A stretch of DNA of 64,000 bases from Geobacillus sp. 46C-IIa (GCF_014679505.1 NZ_CP061474.1:1208001-1272000); one strand, 5' to 3'; shown: positions 17,246 through 26,035, counted from the first letter of the stretch. Program-made: numbers and translations. Notes: generated by a model from the letters alone, not told the origin.

Positions 17246-17428
17246 TTACGAATGCTCTTCTAAGCTGGCGACCGGCACGCTTTGTTTTTGATTCGGATTG
17301 TCAAGCGGATGGATTGTTGCCATCCCTTTTTGCTGGTCGACATGCTCAATGTAAATGCGCTGGCCGTTGTACGTGACATTCGCCATCACTGGCGATGAGG
17401 CGATTTCTTGCGCCCGACGAGCATCCAT
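17246..17428 (-). CDS. sspH: H-type small acid-soluble spore protein SspH
   Basis: 60 aa minor small acid-soluble spore protein, made in the forespore. The pattern MDARRAQEIASSPVMANVTYNG, then IYIEHVDQQKGMA and HPLDNPNQ, is that of the SspH family. The start at 17428 has an AAGGAGGTG ribosome site; an upstream in-frame start lacks one. A sigma-G-like promoter lies 58-88 bases upstream on the same strand. Family assignment is based on recall of Bacillus SspH and is strong. Confidence 0.88.
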   Translation of the reverse strand: MDARRAQEIASSPVMANVTYNGQRIYIEHVDQQKGMATIHPLDNPNQKQSVPVASLEEHS

Positions 17429-17485
17429 CTTCAGCACCTCCTTAGTTCGCAAGATGAACGGAAATAGGGGCGTTTCAGACAGATA

Positions 17486-17516
17486 TAGTATGACTTTTTG
17501 AAGGACCGGCTATGCA
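17486..17516 (-). promoter_or_regulatory. Sigma-G-like promoter of sspH
   Basis: On the minus strand: TGCATA, 18-base spacer, CATACTA. The -10 is a perfect sigma-G type element and the -35 differs at one base from TGAATA. Confidence 0.6.
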
Positions 17517-17664
17517 TAAAGAGAAAAAAGGATTGACTTCTCGTATAGGCAGCGACTCGCCTTTTTTCTTCGCTGCAGCAGCCGCTAAATTGCATAACTA
17601 AACACTGTTCTAAATAATCAATAGAATCAACTATAAAGATGGTACTAGTGAATTAGTGGATTAT

Positions 17665-17697
17665 ATTGTAAACTTTATTTTATAAATAGTTTACATA
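17665..17697 (+). promoter_or_regulatory. BirA (biotin repressor) operator upstream of bioF
   Basis: TTGTAAAC at 17666-17673 and GTTTACAT at 17689-17696 form inverted arms separated by 15 bases, the BirA box of Firmicutes biotin genes. It lies just before the AGGAGGG ribosome site of bioF. Confidence 0.85.
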
Positions 17698-17710
17698 TAG
17701 GAGGGTAAGG

Positions 17711-18883
17711 ATGAAAACGGAGATTCTTTTCGCATTGGACGAGCTGAAACAAAAAGCGCAAAAACGCCAGCTGCGCCGAGCGGAGGCATCAGGCACTTCG
17801 GTCATCCTAAACGGAAAGCCGATGTTGAATTTAGCGTCTAATAATTATTTAGGGTTAGCGGATGACCAGCGGCTCATTGAAGCGGGCTGCGAGGCGATGC
17901 AAAGGTACGGGGCTGGGGCGGGGGCATCGCGGCTTGTCGTCGGCAACCATCCGCTGTACGAACGGGCCGAAGCTGCGCTGAAACAGTGGAAAAAAGCAGA
18001 GGCGGCTCTTATTTTCAACAGCGGCTATACGGCCAACATCGGCGTGTTGACAGCGTTGATTGGCCGAGATGATCTTGTCTTTAGCGATCAGTTAAACCAT
18101 GCAAGTTTGATTGATGGCATCCGACTGAGCAAAGCCGCCTGTTTCCGCTACCGGCATAACGACATCAACCAGCTCGAATCATGGCTAAAACAATCTCCGC
18201 CAGACAAGCGAAAATGGATCGTCACCGATGCGGTCTTCAGCATGGACGGCGATCTGGCGCCACTATCGGAGCTTGTCGAGTTGAAACGGCGTTACCGCGC
18301 GATATTGATTGTCGATGAAGCACACAGCGGCGGGGTGTTTGGGCCGAACGGCGAAGGGCTGCTTTATCATTTCGGGCTTGAGAAGGAAGAAGATGTGATC
18401 GCCATCGGCACCTTCAGCAAAGCGCTCGGCAGCTTCGGAGCGTATGCAACCGGCGAGCCGTGGCTGATCGACTACTTGATGAACAGCGCCCGCAGCTTCA
18501 TTTTTACGACCGCCTTGCCGCCTGCTGTCCTGGCCGCCAATGAAGCGGCCATTCATATCGTTCAATCCGAGCCGGAGCGGCGCACGCGGCTGCACGCCTT
18601 AAGCGAACGGTTCCGCACGAAACTGAAACAGCTCGGCTTTGACACCGGTGGCAGCGAGACGCCGATCGTTCCCGTGATCGTCGGTCCGAACGACCAGGCT
18701 GTGGCGATGAGCGAGCTGCTGCAGGAAGCGGGCATTGCCGCAATCGCCATCCGGCCGCCGACCGTCCCTGAGGGAACGGCGCGCATTCGCTTTTCCGTCA
18801 CCGCCGCCATGACGGAAGAAGACGTTGATAGGGCTGTTGACCGCATCGCTTGGGCAGGAAAGAAAATCGGATTGATTTCATAG
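17711..18883 (+). CDS. bioF: 8-amino-7-oxononanoate synthase (BioF)
   Basis: 390 aa PLP enzyme that condenses pimeloyl-CoA/ACP with L-alanine in biotin synthesis. The PLP lysine is Lys237 in GTFSKALGSFGAY; the aldimine-contacting DEAHSGGVFG segment and the N-terminal NLASNNYLGLADD block are present. Start after TAGGAGGG. The gene is alone behind a BirA box and a terminator follows, so it is transcribed separately from other bio genes, which are not in the window. Other alpha-oxoamine synthases (Kbl) are the main alternative; the BirA box favours BioF. Confidence 0.92.
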   Translation: MKTEILFALDELKQKAQKRQLRRAEASGTSVILNGKPMLNLASNNYLGLADDQRLIEAGCEAMQRYGAGAGASRLVVGNHPLYERAEAALKQWKKAEAALIFNSGYTANIGVLTALIGRDDLVFSDQLNHASLIDGIRLSKAACFRYRHNDINQLESWLKQSPPDKRKWIVTDAVFSMDGDLAPLSELVELKRRYRAILIVDEAHSGGVFGPNGEGLLYHFGLEKEEDVIAIGTFSKALGSFGAYATGEPWLIDYLMNSARSFIFTTALPPAVLAANEAAIHIVQSEPERRTRLHALSERFRTKLKQLGFDTGGSETPIVPVIVGPNDQAVAMSELLQEAGIAAIAIRPPTVPEGTARIRFSVTAAMTEEDVDRAVDRIAWAGKKIGLIS

Positions 18884-18926
18884 GGAAAAACAGCGTCACG
18901 AGGAGGAAACGCGTGAGAGAACAAAA

Positions 18927-18957
18927 AAACCAGCCGGGCGTTTTTCCGGCTGGTTTT
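18927..18957. terminator. Bidirectional terminator between bioF and tRNA-Pro
   Basis: AAACCAGCCGG pairs with CCGGCTGGTTT; seven A precede and five T follow, so it can stop transcripts from both sides. Confidence 0.85.
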
Positions 18958-18960
18958 TGA

Positions 18961-19034
18961 TCGGGATGACAGGATTTGAACCTGCGACCCCACGCACCCC
19001 ATGCGTGTGCTCTACCAAGCTGAGCTACATCCCG
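18961..19034 (-). tRNA. tRNA-Pro (anticodon GGG)
   Basis: 74-base cloverleaf on the minus strand. Acceptor CGGGATG pairs with CATCCCG, the D arm is GCTC-AGCTTGGTA-GAGC, the anticodon stem is CACGC/GCGTG with loop ATGGGGT giving anticodon GGG, and the T loop is TTCAAAT. The discriminator is A; CCA is not encoded. Confidence 0.95.
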
Positions 19035-19057
19035 AAATGGTTTATCAGACATACTTC

Positions 19058-19086
19058 ATTATACAAGAAAAACGGGATAAGATCAA
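19058..19086 (-). promoter_or_regulatory. Sigma-A promoter of tRNA-Pro
   Basis: Minus strand TTGATC, 17-base spacer, TATAAT, about 24 bases before the mature tRNA 5' end. Confidence 0.75.
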
Positions 19087-19109
19087 TGGCTAATTTTCCA
19101 TGAAGTCAG

Positions 19110-19140
19110 AAAAGGATGCCGTGGAGCGCCATCGGCATCC
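19110..19140 (-). terminator. Minus-strand terminator after the MBL fragment
   Basis: GGATGCC pairs with GGCATCC; read on the minus strand it is followed by TTTTC. Confidence 0.65.
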
Positions 19141-19175
19141 GACAAGCCATGGATTGGCCGTGCTGTGAAACGAGG

Positions 19176-19325
19176 TTATGCCATCGATCGGGCGATTCGC
19201 TCCAACTGTTCACGAATCTGGCCGCGGCACACTCCGCTGTGGTAACAGACGACCGTCTCGACATCAACATCAAGCAACTTTCGGACAGACCGTCTCGCTT
19301 CGTCCATATCGGGCGTTTCCTGTTT
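19176..19325 (-). pseudogene. MBL-fold metallohydrolase, C-terminal fragment
   Basis: About 50 codons matching the end of metallo-beta-lactamase-fold hydrolases: ARRSVRKLLDVDVETVVCYH, then GQIREQLERIA. The metal-binding HxHxDH part and most of the protein are absent. Homology starts right at the 3' end of the Uma2 gene, so an insertion or deletion carrying Uma2 has cut it. A terminator follows. Confidence 0.6.
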
Positions 19326-19326
19326 T

Positions 19327-19788
19327 CTACACGCCTTGGAACACGAGCGCTGTGTCAATCGTTCCGATGACAGAATCGAACATTTCGCCACAGGCGATGA
19401 TCGTTTCGGCGTATCGATCATGTTCGCGTGTGCACTGACGGATCGTTTTGTTGTAGGGGTCGGCGATCCAGTATTCTTCCACTCCGTAGGCACAGTACAA
19501 ATCTTTTTTCAGCGTCACATCGATTTTGTAGGTTGACGGGCTGACAACTTCGATGACAATGAGCGGCCGCCCCTTATAGCCACCGATGATTTTTTCCGGT
19601 CGTTCACAATAGACAGCGACATCCGGCTGGATAAACTCGTTCATCACGTTTCCGTTCTTTTCGAGTTTCACGGATAAGTTGGAAATCGGTTGGCATGGGC
19701 TTTTTCCTTTGATCATGGAAACAAGATTGTCGCAAACGATTTGATGTTCCCATGACGGGGACGGGGACATGTTGATGGCTTCTTGCAT
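19327..19788 (-). CDS. Uma2 family endonuclease (DUF820)
   Basis: 153 aa protein of the Uma2/DUF820 family, with a PD-(D/E)xK-type nuclease fold. Visible are PSPSWEHQIVCDNL, the QPDVAVYCERPEKI block with the active-site Asp, then PLIVIEVVSPSTYKIDVTLK with the E-V-x-S pattern and the Lys-rich DxxxKKDLYCAYGVEEYWI segment. An ATG at 19788 follows GAGGTGAGGAGC; a GTG 9 bases upstream is also in frame. The biological role of Uma2 proteins is unsettled. A further C-terminal Uma2-like fragment sits just upstream on the other strand. Confidence 0.8.
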   Translation of the reverse strand: MQEAINMSPSPSWEHQIVCDNLVSMIKGKSPCQPISNLSVKLEKNGNVMNEFIQPDVAVYCERPEKIIGGYKGRPLIVIEVVSPSTYKIDVTLKKDLYCAYGVEEYWIADPYNKTIRQCTREHDRYAETIIACGEMFDSVIGTIDTALVFQGV

Positions 19789-19851
19789 GCTCCTCACCTC
19801 TTTTTCATTATACTTGAAACCGTTCTCCGCTGCCTACAACAAGGTTGTTTG

Positions 19852-19975
19852 AGAAAGACGATTGATGTTTATGTGCTCGAAGAAGGGAGATTCCGCCATC
19901 AAGGGATGTATGTCCGCGCTGAGACGATTCCTGTCCGTCTGTTTCCCGGATTTGCAATCGAATTGAAAAGAAGAA
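19852..19975 (+). pseudogene. Uma2-like C-terminal fragment
   Basis: The frame RKTIDVYVLEEGRF...MYVRAE and VRLFPGFAIELKR matches the last about 40 residues of Uma2/DUF820 proteins, on the opposite strand to the intact Uma2 gene. Nothing upstream of it is recognisable. The following about 175 bases before glsA show no gene. Confidence 0.5.
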
Positions 19976-20150
19976 TAAGAAAAACGGCTGCTGTTCAAGC
20001 AGCAGGCTTAAGCTGCCACCTTGGGAGGAGCGGGGCGGTGTTTTGTCGGCGGTCCGTTTGGCGAGGGCAAAGCGCCCCCGTCGGAAACCTCTGCTGTTTG
20101 AAGCGTTTGGGCATAGAAACGAAAAAAATAGGCGATACTAACGATCGGTG

Positions 20151-21080
20151 ATGCTTGTGTACAATCAAGAAGAACTAGCCCGCTTTGTCGAAGAAGCGAA
20201 GCAGTACGCCCGCTACGGAAAAGTGGCTGACTACATCCCCGCCTTAGGCAAGGCGAATCCGAATGAGCTGTCGATTGCCGTGTACACCGCAGACGGAAAA
20301 GTTGTTGATGCCGGTGATGTGACAGTCAAGGTGACGCTGCAAAGCATTTCCAAAATTCTTGCCCTGGCCCTTGTGCTGATGGATCACGGAGAAGATGAAG
20401 TGTTCCGCAAAGTCGGCATGGAGCCGACAGGAGACCCGTTCAACTCGATCGCCAAACTCGAGGAAGTGCAGCCGTCCAAACCGCTCAACCCAATGATTAA
20501 CGCCGGGGCGTTGGCGGTGACGCACATGATCCACGGCCGTTCGGTCGAAGAACGGCTCGAGCGGCTCTTGGTGTTCGTCCGCCGATTGGCGGGCAACGAG
20601 CAGATCACGTATTCGGAAGAAGTGGCTCAATCGGAGTTTGAAACCGCGTTTTTAAATCGGTCGCTTTGTTATTTTTTGAAGCAGCACGGCATTATCGATG
20701 AAGATGTCGAAGAGTTGATGGACTTGTACACGAAACAGTGCGCCATCGAAATGACCTGCATTGATTTGGCGCGCATCGGCTTAGTGCTCGCGCTTGACGG
20801 CCGCGATCCGCATTCAGGTGAGCCGCTCATGCAGGCTGATGTCGCTCGCATTTGCAAAACGTTCATGGTCACGTGCGGCATGTACAATGCCTCGGGCGAG
20901 TTTGCTATTAAAATCGGCATTCCAGCCAAAAGCGGCGTCTCCGGCGGCATTCTCGCCGCCGTCCCCGGGCGGTGCGGCATCGGCATTTTCGGTCCGGCGC
21001 TAGACGACAAAGGAAACAGCCTGACCGGGATCAAGCTGCTTGAGCGGCTGGCGAAAACATACTCATTAAGTATTTTTTAA
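20151..21080 (+). CDS. glsA: Glutaminase A
   Basis: 309 aa serine-dependent beta-lactamase-like glutaminase (L-glutamine to glutamate and ammonia). The catalytic S-x-x-K is Ser65-Ile-Ser-Lys68 in [26 protein letters not shown] and the late [14 protein letters not shown] segment with its Ser/Gly loop are also diagnostic. Length matches the family (about 310 aa). The ribosome site before GTG 20148/ATG 20151 is weak. A small acidic protein gene follows after 13 bases. Confidence 0.92.
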   Translation: MLVYNQEELARFVEEAKQYARYGKVADYIPALGKANPNELSIAVYTADGKVVDAGDVTVKVTLQSISKILALALVLMDHGEDEVFRKVGMEPTGDPFNSIAKLEEVQPSKPLNPMINAGALAVTHMIHGRSVEERLERLLVFVRRLAGNEQITYSEEVAQSEFETAFLNRSLCYFLKQHGIIDEDVEELMDLYTKQCAIEMTCIDLARIGLVLALDGRDPHSGEPLMQADVARICKTFMVTCGMYNASGEFAIKIGIPAKSGVSGGILAAVPGRCGIGIFGPALDDKGNSLTGIKLLERLAKTYSLSIF

Positions 21081-21093
21081 GGAGGAGACAACC

Positions 21094-21498
21094 TTGAAAA
21101 CATTTACGGTCCAGTTTCACCGTGAAGATGACGTGGAAGCGATGAACGTCGGCAAGTTGGGCCAAGAGGATTTTGATAAGGCGACGGAAGGCGGGACGCG
21201 GCACTTGTTTGACCTCGACACGAATATCGGCTATTTCGTCTTTTTCGATGCCGAAGACAACGAAGGGAATGTGTCCTACTTAATGCTCCAGTACGAGGAG
21301 GAAAGCGAAGACCCGAGCGCGTGCTACAGCTTCGAGTTGAAAGACTTTTATGAGTTTATGGCGCTCTACTTAAACGACCTCGAATACGCCGATGAAGAAG
21401 AATTGAATGAAGACGGCGAGGAACAATACGGTCCGATCCACCATTTGGCGCATTTGCTTTACCATGTCGTTGAGGAAGGGAAGACGGTGGAGGTGTGA
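21094..21498 (+). CDS. Acidic cytosolic protein, unknown function
   Basis: 134 aa soluble, strongly acidic protein (many Glu and Asp, a run DEEELNEDGEEQ near residue 105). It uses a TTG start, set by AAGGAGGAGA 8 bases upstream. It probably forms an operon with glsA. I do not recognise the family or function. Confidence 0.7.
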   Translation: MKTFTVQFHREDDVEAMNVGKLGQEDFDKATEGGTRHLFDLDTNIGYFVFFDAEDNEGNVSYLMLQYEEESEDPSACYSFELKDFYEFMALYLNDLEYADEEELNEDGEEQYGPIHHLAHLLYHVVEEGKTVEV

Positions 21499-21655
21499 GG
21501 GAAGTGGCTGCCTCAACAGGTTGCTTTTCCCAGTAACAAGCGCAATATATGGTTTCCTAACAGCGGTTTGGTGCGCAAATATCAGAATGGGAAGAGGTGT
21601 CCTGTTCTTTGGGATGCCTTTTCTTTGTTTATATACTAAAAAAAGATTTAAGCCC

Positions 21656-21704
21656 TTGACGAAGGAAATCAAGTCAATGTAAGATGGTTTTGTAATCGAT
21701 TACA
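21656..21704 (+). promoter_or_regulatory. Promoter with LacI-type operator O1 of the sugar importer
   Basis: TTGACG, 18-base spacer, TAAGAT, then the palindrome TGTAATCGATTACA at 21691-21704 covering the expected transcription start. The same palindrome recurs at 21878, 29813 and 30908. Confidence 0.75.
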
Positions 21705-21877
21705 TAGGTAGCTTTGCTGAAAGTCTTGATAGGTTTGGAAGAAAACTGTGGACGGTAGACAGGCCTCTTCAGTTGAATACGAATTTGTATAGAGATAAGG
21801 GTCATCGTTCCCGCAAGCTTAATCAGATTTTTAAAGGGAAAGAAAGCGGGAAAAAATCGATTCATCAATTGTTTTTT

Positions 21878-21891
21878 TGTAATCGATTACA
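21878..21891. promoter_or_regulatory. LacI-type operator O2 of the sugar importer
   Basis: Second TGTAATCGATTACA, 187 bases downstream of O1 and 158 bases before the binding-protein start. The pair could allow repression by looping. The leader from 21705 to 22049 otherwise shows no gene. Confidence 0.75.
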
Positions 21892-22049
21892 AATCAGTCA
21901 AGGTAGACAGGCAGCAGAGATTGCCTAAACAGTATGCAAATGAATTAGCATTTCAGTCTAGGGGGGTGATCCGGACTGCGCTAGAGATGTGTTGTTCGGT
22001 TTCACTTATGATTTACCGTACAAAAAATAATTAGGGGGATGAATAAAAA

Positions 22050-23363
22050 ATGAAAAAAACGTTCAAATCGTCAGCAGTTTTGTTAGCGCTTACGTTGGGA
22101 TTGGCGGCTTGCTCCAGCGGCGAAAATGCCAGCCGTGATGCCAATAGCAAAACAGAGGACAGTAAAGAAAGCAAATCCGGCGAAGTGGTTAAGATTGTCT
22201 ATGCCCGCGGCCAAGATTCAACGAAAGCAACGGAAAAGTTGATTGAAGCATTTGAAAAGACACATCCGAACATCGATGTTGAACTGCGGGAGATGCCGGC
22301 TGACACCGGCAAGCAACACGATGCTTACGTTACGATGTTAAATGCCCAATCGTCGGAAATCGATGTCATGGATCTTGATGTGATTTGGCCGGCTGAATTC
22401 GCCCAAGCAGGCTATACGCTGCCGCTAGACCGTTTCATTGAGAAAGATGGCATCGATTTAAGCAAATACAACCAAGGGGCTTTGGCAGCTGGGAACTTCA
22501 ACGGCAAGCAATGGGCGATGCCGAAATTTATTGACACGGGCATGTTGTTTTATCGTAAAGATCTAGTGCCTGAGGATAAAGTACCGAAAACATGGGATGA
22601 ACTGTTAAAAACAGCAAAAGAACTGAAAGGACAAGGCGGTACGAAATTCGGTTATTTAATGCAGGCAAAACAATACGAAGGACTCGTTTGTAACGCTGTT
22701 GAATTTATTGCTTCTTATGGGGGGCAAATCGTTGACAAAAACGGTAATGTCGTCGTCAACAGCCCGGAGGCCATTAAAGGTTTGAAAAAAATGGTGGAGA
22801 TCGTTCAATCAGATGTTGTGCCAAGCAATGTGACGACCTTTATGGAACCGGAGTCTCACACGGCATTCATCGAGGGACAGGCGCCATTTATCCGCAACTG
22901 GCCGTACCAATACGCCTTAGCAAACGATCAAGAACAATCAAAAATTGTCGGCAAAGTTGGCGTTGCTCCGCTTCCGGCTGGCGACAAAGGCTCAGCTGCA
23001 GCGCTTGGTGGCTGGATGACAGCGATCAACAAATATTCGAAACACCCGAAAGAAGCGTGGGAATTCGTCAAATTTATGACGGGGCCGGAAGGACAAAAAA
23101 TTTCGGCCATTTATGGCGGCTTAGCACCGACATTGCCGGAGCTGTTCAAGGATGAAGAAGTGTTAAAAGCCAACCCGTTCTTTGTAGAAGAAGGATTTGT
23201 CAACGCCTTGAATGCAGCGGTGCCGCGTCCAGTCGTGCCGAACTATCCGGAAATTTCGGAAATCATCCAAATTAACGTATCAAAGGCATTGGCCGGAGAG
23301 CTAACCGTTGAGCAAGCGGTAGCGAATATGGAAAAAGAAATGAAGGCAGCGATGAACAAGTAA
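22050..23363 (+). CDS. ABC sugar transporter substrate-binding lipoprotein (trehalose/maltose type, ThuE-like)
   Basis: 437 aa family 1 extracellular solute-binding protein. The signal peptide is lipoprotein-type, LGLAACSSGE with the modified Cys near residue 21. The mature part has the MalE/ThuE pattern: ATEKLIEAFEKTHPNIDVEL near residue 60, DVMDLDVIWPAEFAQAG near 110 and the conserved GGWMTAINKYSKHP near 315. Start follows AGGGGGA. It is the first gene of an importer operon repressed through two LacI-type operators; a hairpin separates it from the permease genes. No ATPase gene is present, so a shared ATPase such as MsmX is expected. Sugar specificity is inferred from the linked ThuA-type genes. 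Confidence 0.88.
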   Translation: MKKTFKSSAVLLALTLGLAACSSGENASRDANSKTEDSKESKSGEVVKIVYARGQDSTKATEKLIEAFEKTHPNIDVELREMPADTGKQHDAYVTMLNAQSSEIDVMDLDVIWPAEFAQAGYTLPLDRFIEKDGIDLSKYNQGALAAGNFNGKQWAMPKFIDTGMLFYRKDLVPEDKVPKTWDELLKTAKELKGQGGTKFGYLMQAKQYEGLVCNAVEFIASYGGQIVDKNGNVVVNSPEAIKGLKKMVEIVQSDVVPSNVTTFMEPESHTAFIEGQAPFIRNWPYQYALANDQEQSKIVGKVGVAPLPAGDKGSAAALGGWMTAINKYSKHPKEAWEFVKFMTGPEGQKISAIYGGLAPTLPELFKDEEVLKANPFFVEEGFVNALNAAVPRPVVPNYPEISEIIQINVSKALAGELTVEQAVANMEKEMKAAMNK

Positions 23364-23442
23364 AGCGGCCGCGTTGCCCGGCGCGGTGCAGCCCAAATGA
23401 GCGAGAAAGAATAACGGAGGAAGCCATTCGTTTTTGATAATA

Positions 23443-23496
23443 GGTATTAGCCTTCAGGCCGCTCCCTATCCGGCACTGGAGGCTAATATCCTTTTT
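23443..23496 (+). terminator. Intercistronic hairpin (partial terminator) between binding protein and permeases
   Basis: GGTATTAGCCTTCAGG pairs with CTGGAGGCTAATATCC, followed by five T. Its place between the first and second genes fits attenuation, which gives more binding protein than permease. Confidence 0.7.
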
Positions 23497-23521
23497 AACA
23501 AAGAGAAGGGGGAAGGCAGCG

Positions 23522-24829
23522 ATGAGGAATGAAAAGAGAATGGAGCGGATCTTAGGCTATTCGCTCGTCGCGCCGGCGTTGCTATTGATTTTAGCGATCG
23601 CTATTTGGCCAGTCATCCAATCGTTTTATTACAGCCTGTTCGACTATCGCCTCAACGATCCAACGAAATCATCGATCCATTTAAATTACAGCCTTGATTT
23701 GGAGCGGTACTTGCAGAACTATCCATTTTTACAAAGCGCCCTTAAACAGGAACTAGCTGCTGCGGACGGAACAGTAAAAGAAATGCTCATTGAAGTTGAG
23801 CAAAAATTAACGAACATGGATGCCGCCATCCGTAAAGATGAACAGGTGGCAAAACAATACGGCCAAGTAAACGAAGCGCTTGATAACTTTGAGACGCCGA
23901 GTGAAGAGATGAAAATTGCCGAGTTGGACGAGCAAACGGCGAAACAGTTGACTAGCACAGTTGGCGACGTTGTCCAAACGCTGAGACAAATTCGCAAGGA
24001 CGGGGAACTGAAGCAGCCCGACAAAGTCGTTGGCCTTGCTGAAGGGCTCACCGACGTCGTCATTGAACCGAACTTTGTCGGTTTGAAGCATTACAAAGAC
24101 AATTTTAGCGATCCGCGCTTATGGAGAGCGTTATGGAATACAACGTTCTTTACCGTCGTGTCGGTCGCGGTTGAACTTGTGCTCGGGTTAGCCATCGCTT
24201 TGCTCATTAACAAGGCATTTTTCGGCCGTGGGCTTGTCCGGGCGACGATTTTAGTGCCGTGGGCCATTCCGACGGCTGTATCGGCACTTATGTGGAAGTT
24301 TTTATATGATGGGCAAAACGGGATTGTCGCTAAATATTTTGAAACAGTTGGCCTCGTTGACCGGATGGGGGATTTGTTGACGACGGAAGCAGGGGCGATG
24401 TTTGCGGTCATTTTTGCCGATGTATGGAAGACAACCCCCTATATGGCGCTCTTGCTGCTCGCCGGGTTGCAAACGATCCCGAGTTCGTTGTATGAAGCCG
24501 CCTCGATTGACGGAGCAACGAAATGGCAGCAGTTCGTCAAGGTCACGTTGCCACTGCTGAAATCAAGTATTTTGGTGGCCCTTTTGTTCCGCACGCTCGA
24601 TGCGTTCCGCGTGTTCGATTTGATTTACGTCTTAACTGGCGGAGGGCCAGCGAACTCGACGGAGACGATTTCCATTTTAGCGTATAAAGTTATGTTCTCG
24701 CAGACGAATTTTGGAAGCGGCTCGGCGTTGGCAGTCATTGTGTTTATTTGTGTCGCCATCATTTCGATGATTTATATTAAGTGGCTCGGTAAAGATTTAT
24801 TATCCGACAGCGCAAGTGTGAAACGATAA
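23522..24829 (+). CDS. ABC sugar transporter permease (MalF/ThuF-like) with large extracytoplasmic insertion
   Basis: 435 aa permease. The first helix covers about residues 12-40; residues 45-185 form a hydrophilic, Lys/Glu/Gln-rich, probably coiled insertion before the remaining five or six helices. The EAA loop EAASIDGATKWQQF...LPLLKSS is near residue 330 and GGPANSTETISILAY near 375. Simple ThuF-type permeases are about 300 aa, so the insertion is notable and recalls the P2 loop of E. coli MalF. Start after GAAGGGGGAAGGCAGC. Coupled to the second permease by a 13-base gap. Confidence 0.88.
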   Translation: MRNEKRMERILGYSLVAPALLLILAIAIWPVIQSFYYSLFDYRLNDPTKSSIHLNYSLDLERYLQNYPFLQSALKQELAAADGTVKEMLIEVEQKLTNMDAAIRKDEQVAKQYGQVNEALDNFETPSEEMKIAELDEQTAKQLTSTVGDVVQTLRQIRKDGELKQPDKVVGLAEGLTDVVIEPNFVGLKHYKDNFSDPRLWRALWNTTFFTVVSVAVELVLGLAIALLINKAFFGRGLVRATILVPWAIPTAVSALMWKFLYDGQNGIVAKYFETVGLVDRMGDLLTTEAGAMFAVIFADVWKTTPYMALLLLAGLQTIPSSLYEAASIDGATKWQQFVKVTLPLLKSSILVALLFRTLDAFRVFDLIYVLTGGGPANSTETISILAYKVMFSQTNFGSGSALAVIVFICVAIISMIYIKWLGKDLLSDSASVKR

Positions 24830-24842
24830 GTGAGGTGAGATC

Positions 24843-25670
24843 ATGACGAAAAAAGCAGGGCCTCTTTTTTATATCTTTCTAGTCATATTTGTCTTTTTTG
24901 TAATGTTTCCGTTTTTATGGGTGTTGCTTAGTTCAGTAAAGCCGCTAAGTGAACTGTTCGGTGACCAAGCATTTCAATGGTTCACGAGCCATCCAACATT
25001 AAAATCGTATATTTCCGTCTTTGTCAATTATCCGTTTTTGCGCTATTTATGGAACAGCACTGTCGTTGCGACGATTACGACGGTTTATACCGTATTTGTC
25101 GCGGCATTTGCCGCTTACGCTATTGCGCGCTTAGAGTTTAAAGGCAAAACGGTCATTCTCGGTCTCGTGTTGGCAGTGTCCATGTTTCCGCAAATTGCAA
25201 CCATTTCTCCGATTTACATGTTTGTGAAAAAGTTTGATTTAACAAATAGCTATCTAGGATTGATTATTCCGTATACAACGTTTGCACTTCCGTTATCGAT
25301 TTGGCTGTTAGTCACCTTTTTTCGCAAAATTCCATTTGATTTGGAAGAAGCGGCAAAAATGGATGGGGCAACGCCAATGCAAACGTATTTCAAGGTCATT
25401 CTGCCACTAGCGGTACCGGGAGTGTTTACAACTTCGATTCTCGTTTTTATCGCGGCGTGGAATGAATTTTTATTTGCCTTAACGATTAATACGGCGGAAA
25501 AATACAAAACGGTCCCCGTCGGCATCGCCATGTTCCAGGGACAGTATACGATCCCGTGGGGTGAAATCTCGGCGGCGACGGTGGTGGTTACCATTCCGCT
25601 TGTCATCATGGTATTGTTGTTCCAACGCCGCATCGTATCCGGCCTTACATCTGGATCAGTGAAGGAATAA
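24843..25670 (+). CDS. ABC sugar transporter permease (MalG/ThuG-like)
   Basis: 275 aa permease with six hydrophobic segments. The EAA loop EEAAKMDGATPMQTYFKVILPLAVPG is around residues 175-200 and the family C-terminal segment with RRIVSGLTSGSVKE is intact. Start after TGAGGTGAGATC. Last gene of the importer operon, followed by a terminator. Confidence 0.9.
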   Translation: MTKKAGPLFYIFLVIFVFFVMFPFLWVLLSSVKPLSELFGDQAFQWFTSHPTLKSYISVFVNYPFLRYLWNSTVVATITTVYTVFVAAFAAYAIARLEFKGKTVILGLVLAVSMFPQIATISPIYMFVKKFDLTNSYLGLIIPYTTFALPLSIWLLVTFFRKIPFDLEEAAKMDGATPMQTYFKVILPLAVPGVFTTSILVFIAAWNEFLFALTINTAEKYKTVPVGIAMFQGQYTIPWGEISAATVVVTIPLVIMVLLFQRRIVSGLTSGSVKE

Positions 25671-25683
25671 TCGAGAAAGCAAG

Positions 25684-25714
25684 AGGGCGTCGCAAAGGCA
25701 ATGGGACGCCCTTT
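25684..25714 (+). terminator. Terminator of the sugar importer operon
   Basis: AGGGCGTC pairs with GGACGCCCT, then TTTC. Confidence 0.75.
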
Positions 25715-26035
25715 CATCATATGCGCGCGCTCCGACGTTTTTTCCCCACTATCTCCTCCCTCGTATGTTGTATTCAATAACGATCTGTTTTGAAACATGA
25801 AATCATAAAAACCGTTCTATCCGCTGCTTCCCATTCATATGTTAGTGACAAGTAGGAGGCCAAACCGTTGTGAAGACCCGAGCGGTTTTCTATGTCTCAT
25901 GATTTTCGATTATAGTTTGCCGAAAATATACTGAAAATTTGTGAAATTTTTGATCGGTGAATCGTTCTTCCATTGCTTGAAAGGGGGTGGGAATGGGTTC
26001 ACTCTGTTTGAACATGAAGCAAGGGAGGGATTTCA
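25715..26035. other. Intergenic region, no gene seen
   Basis: 321 bases. Apart from a short AAACCG/CGGTTT hairpin at about 25862-25891 and the ribosome site of the MaoC gene at its end, I see no gene or clear promoter. Confidence 0.5.
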
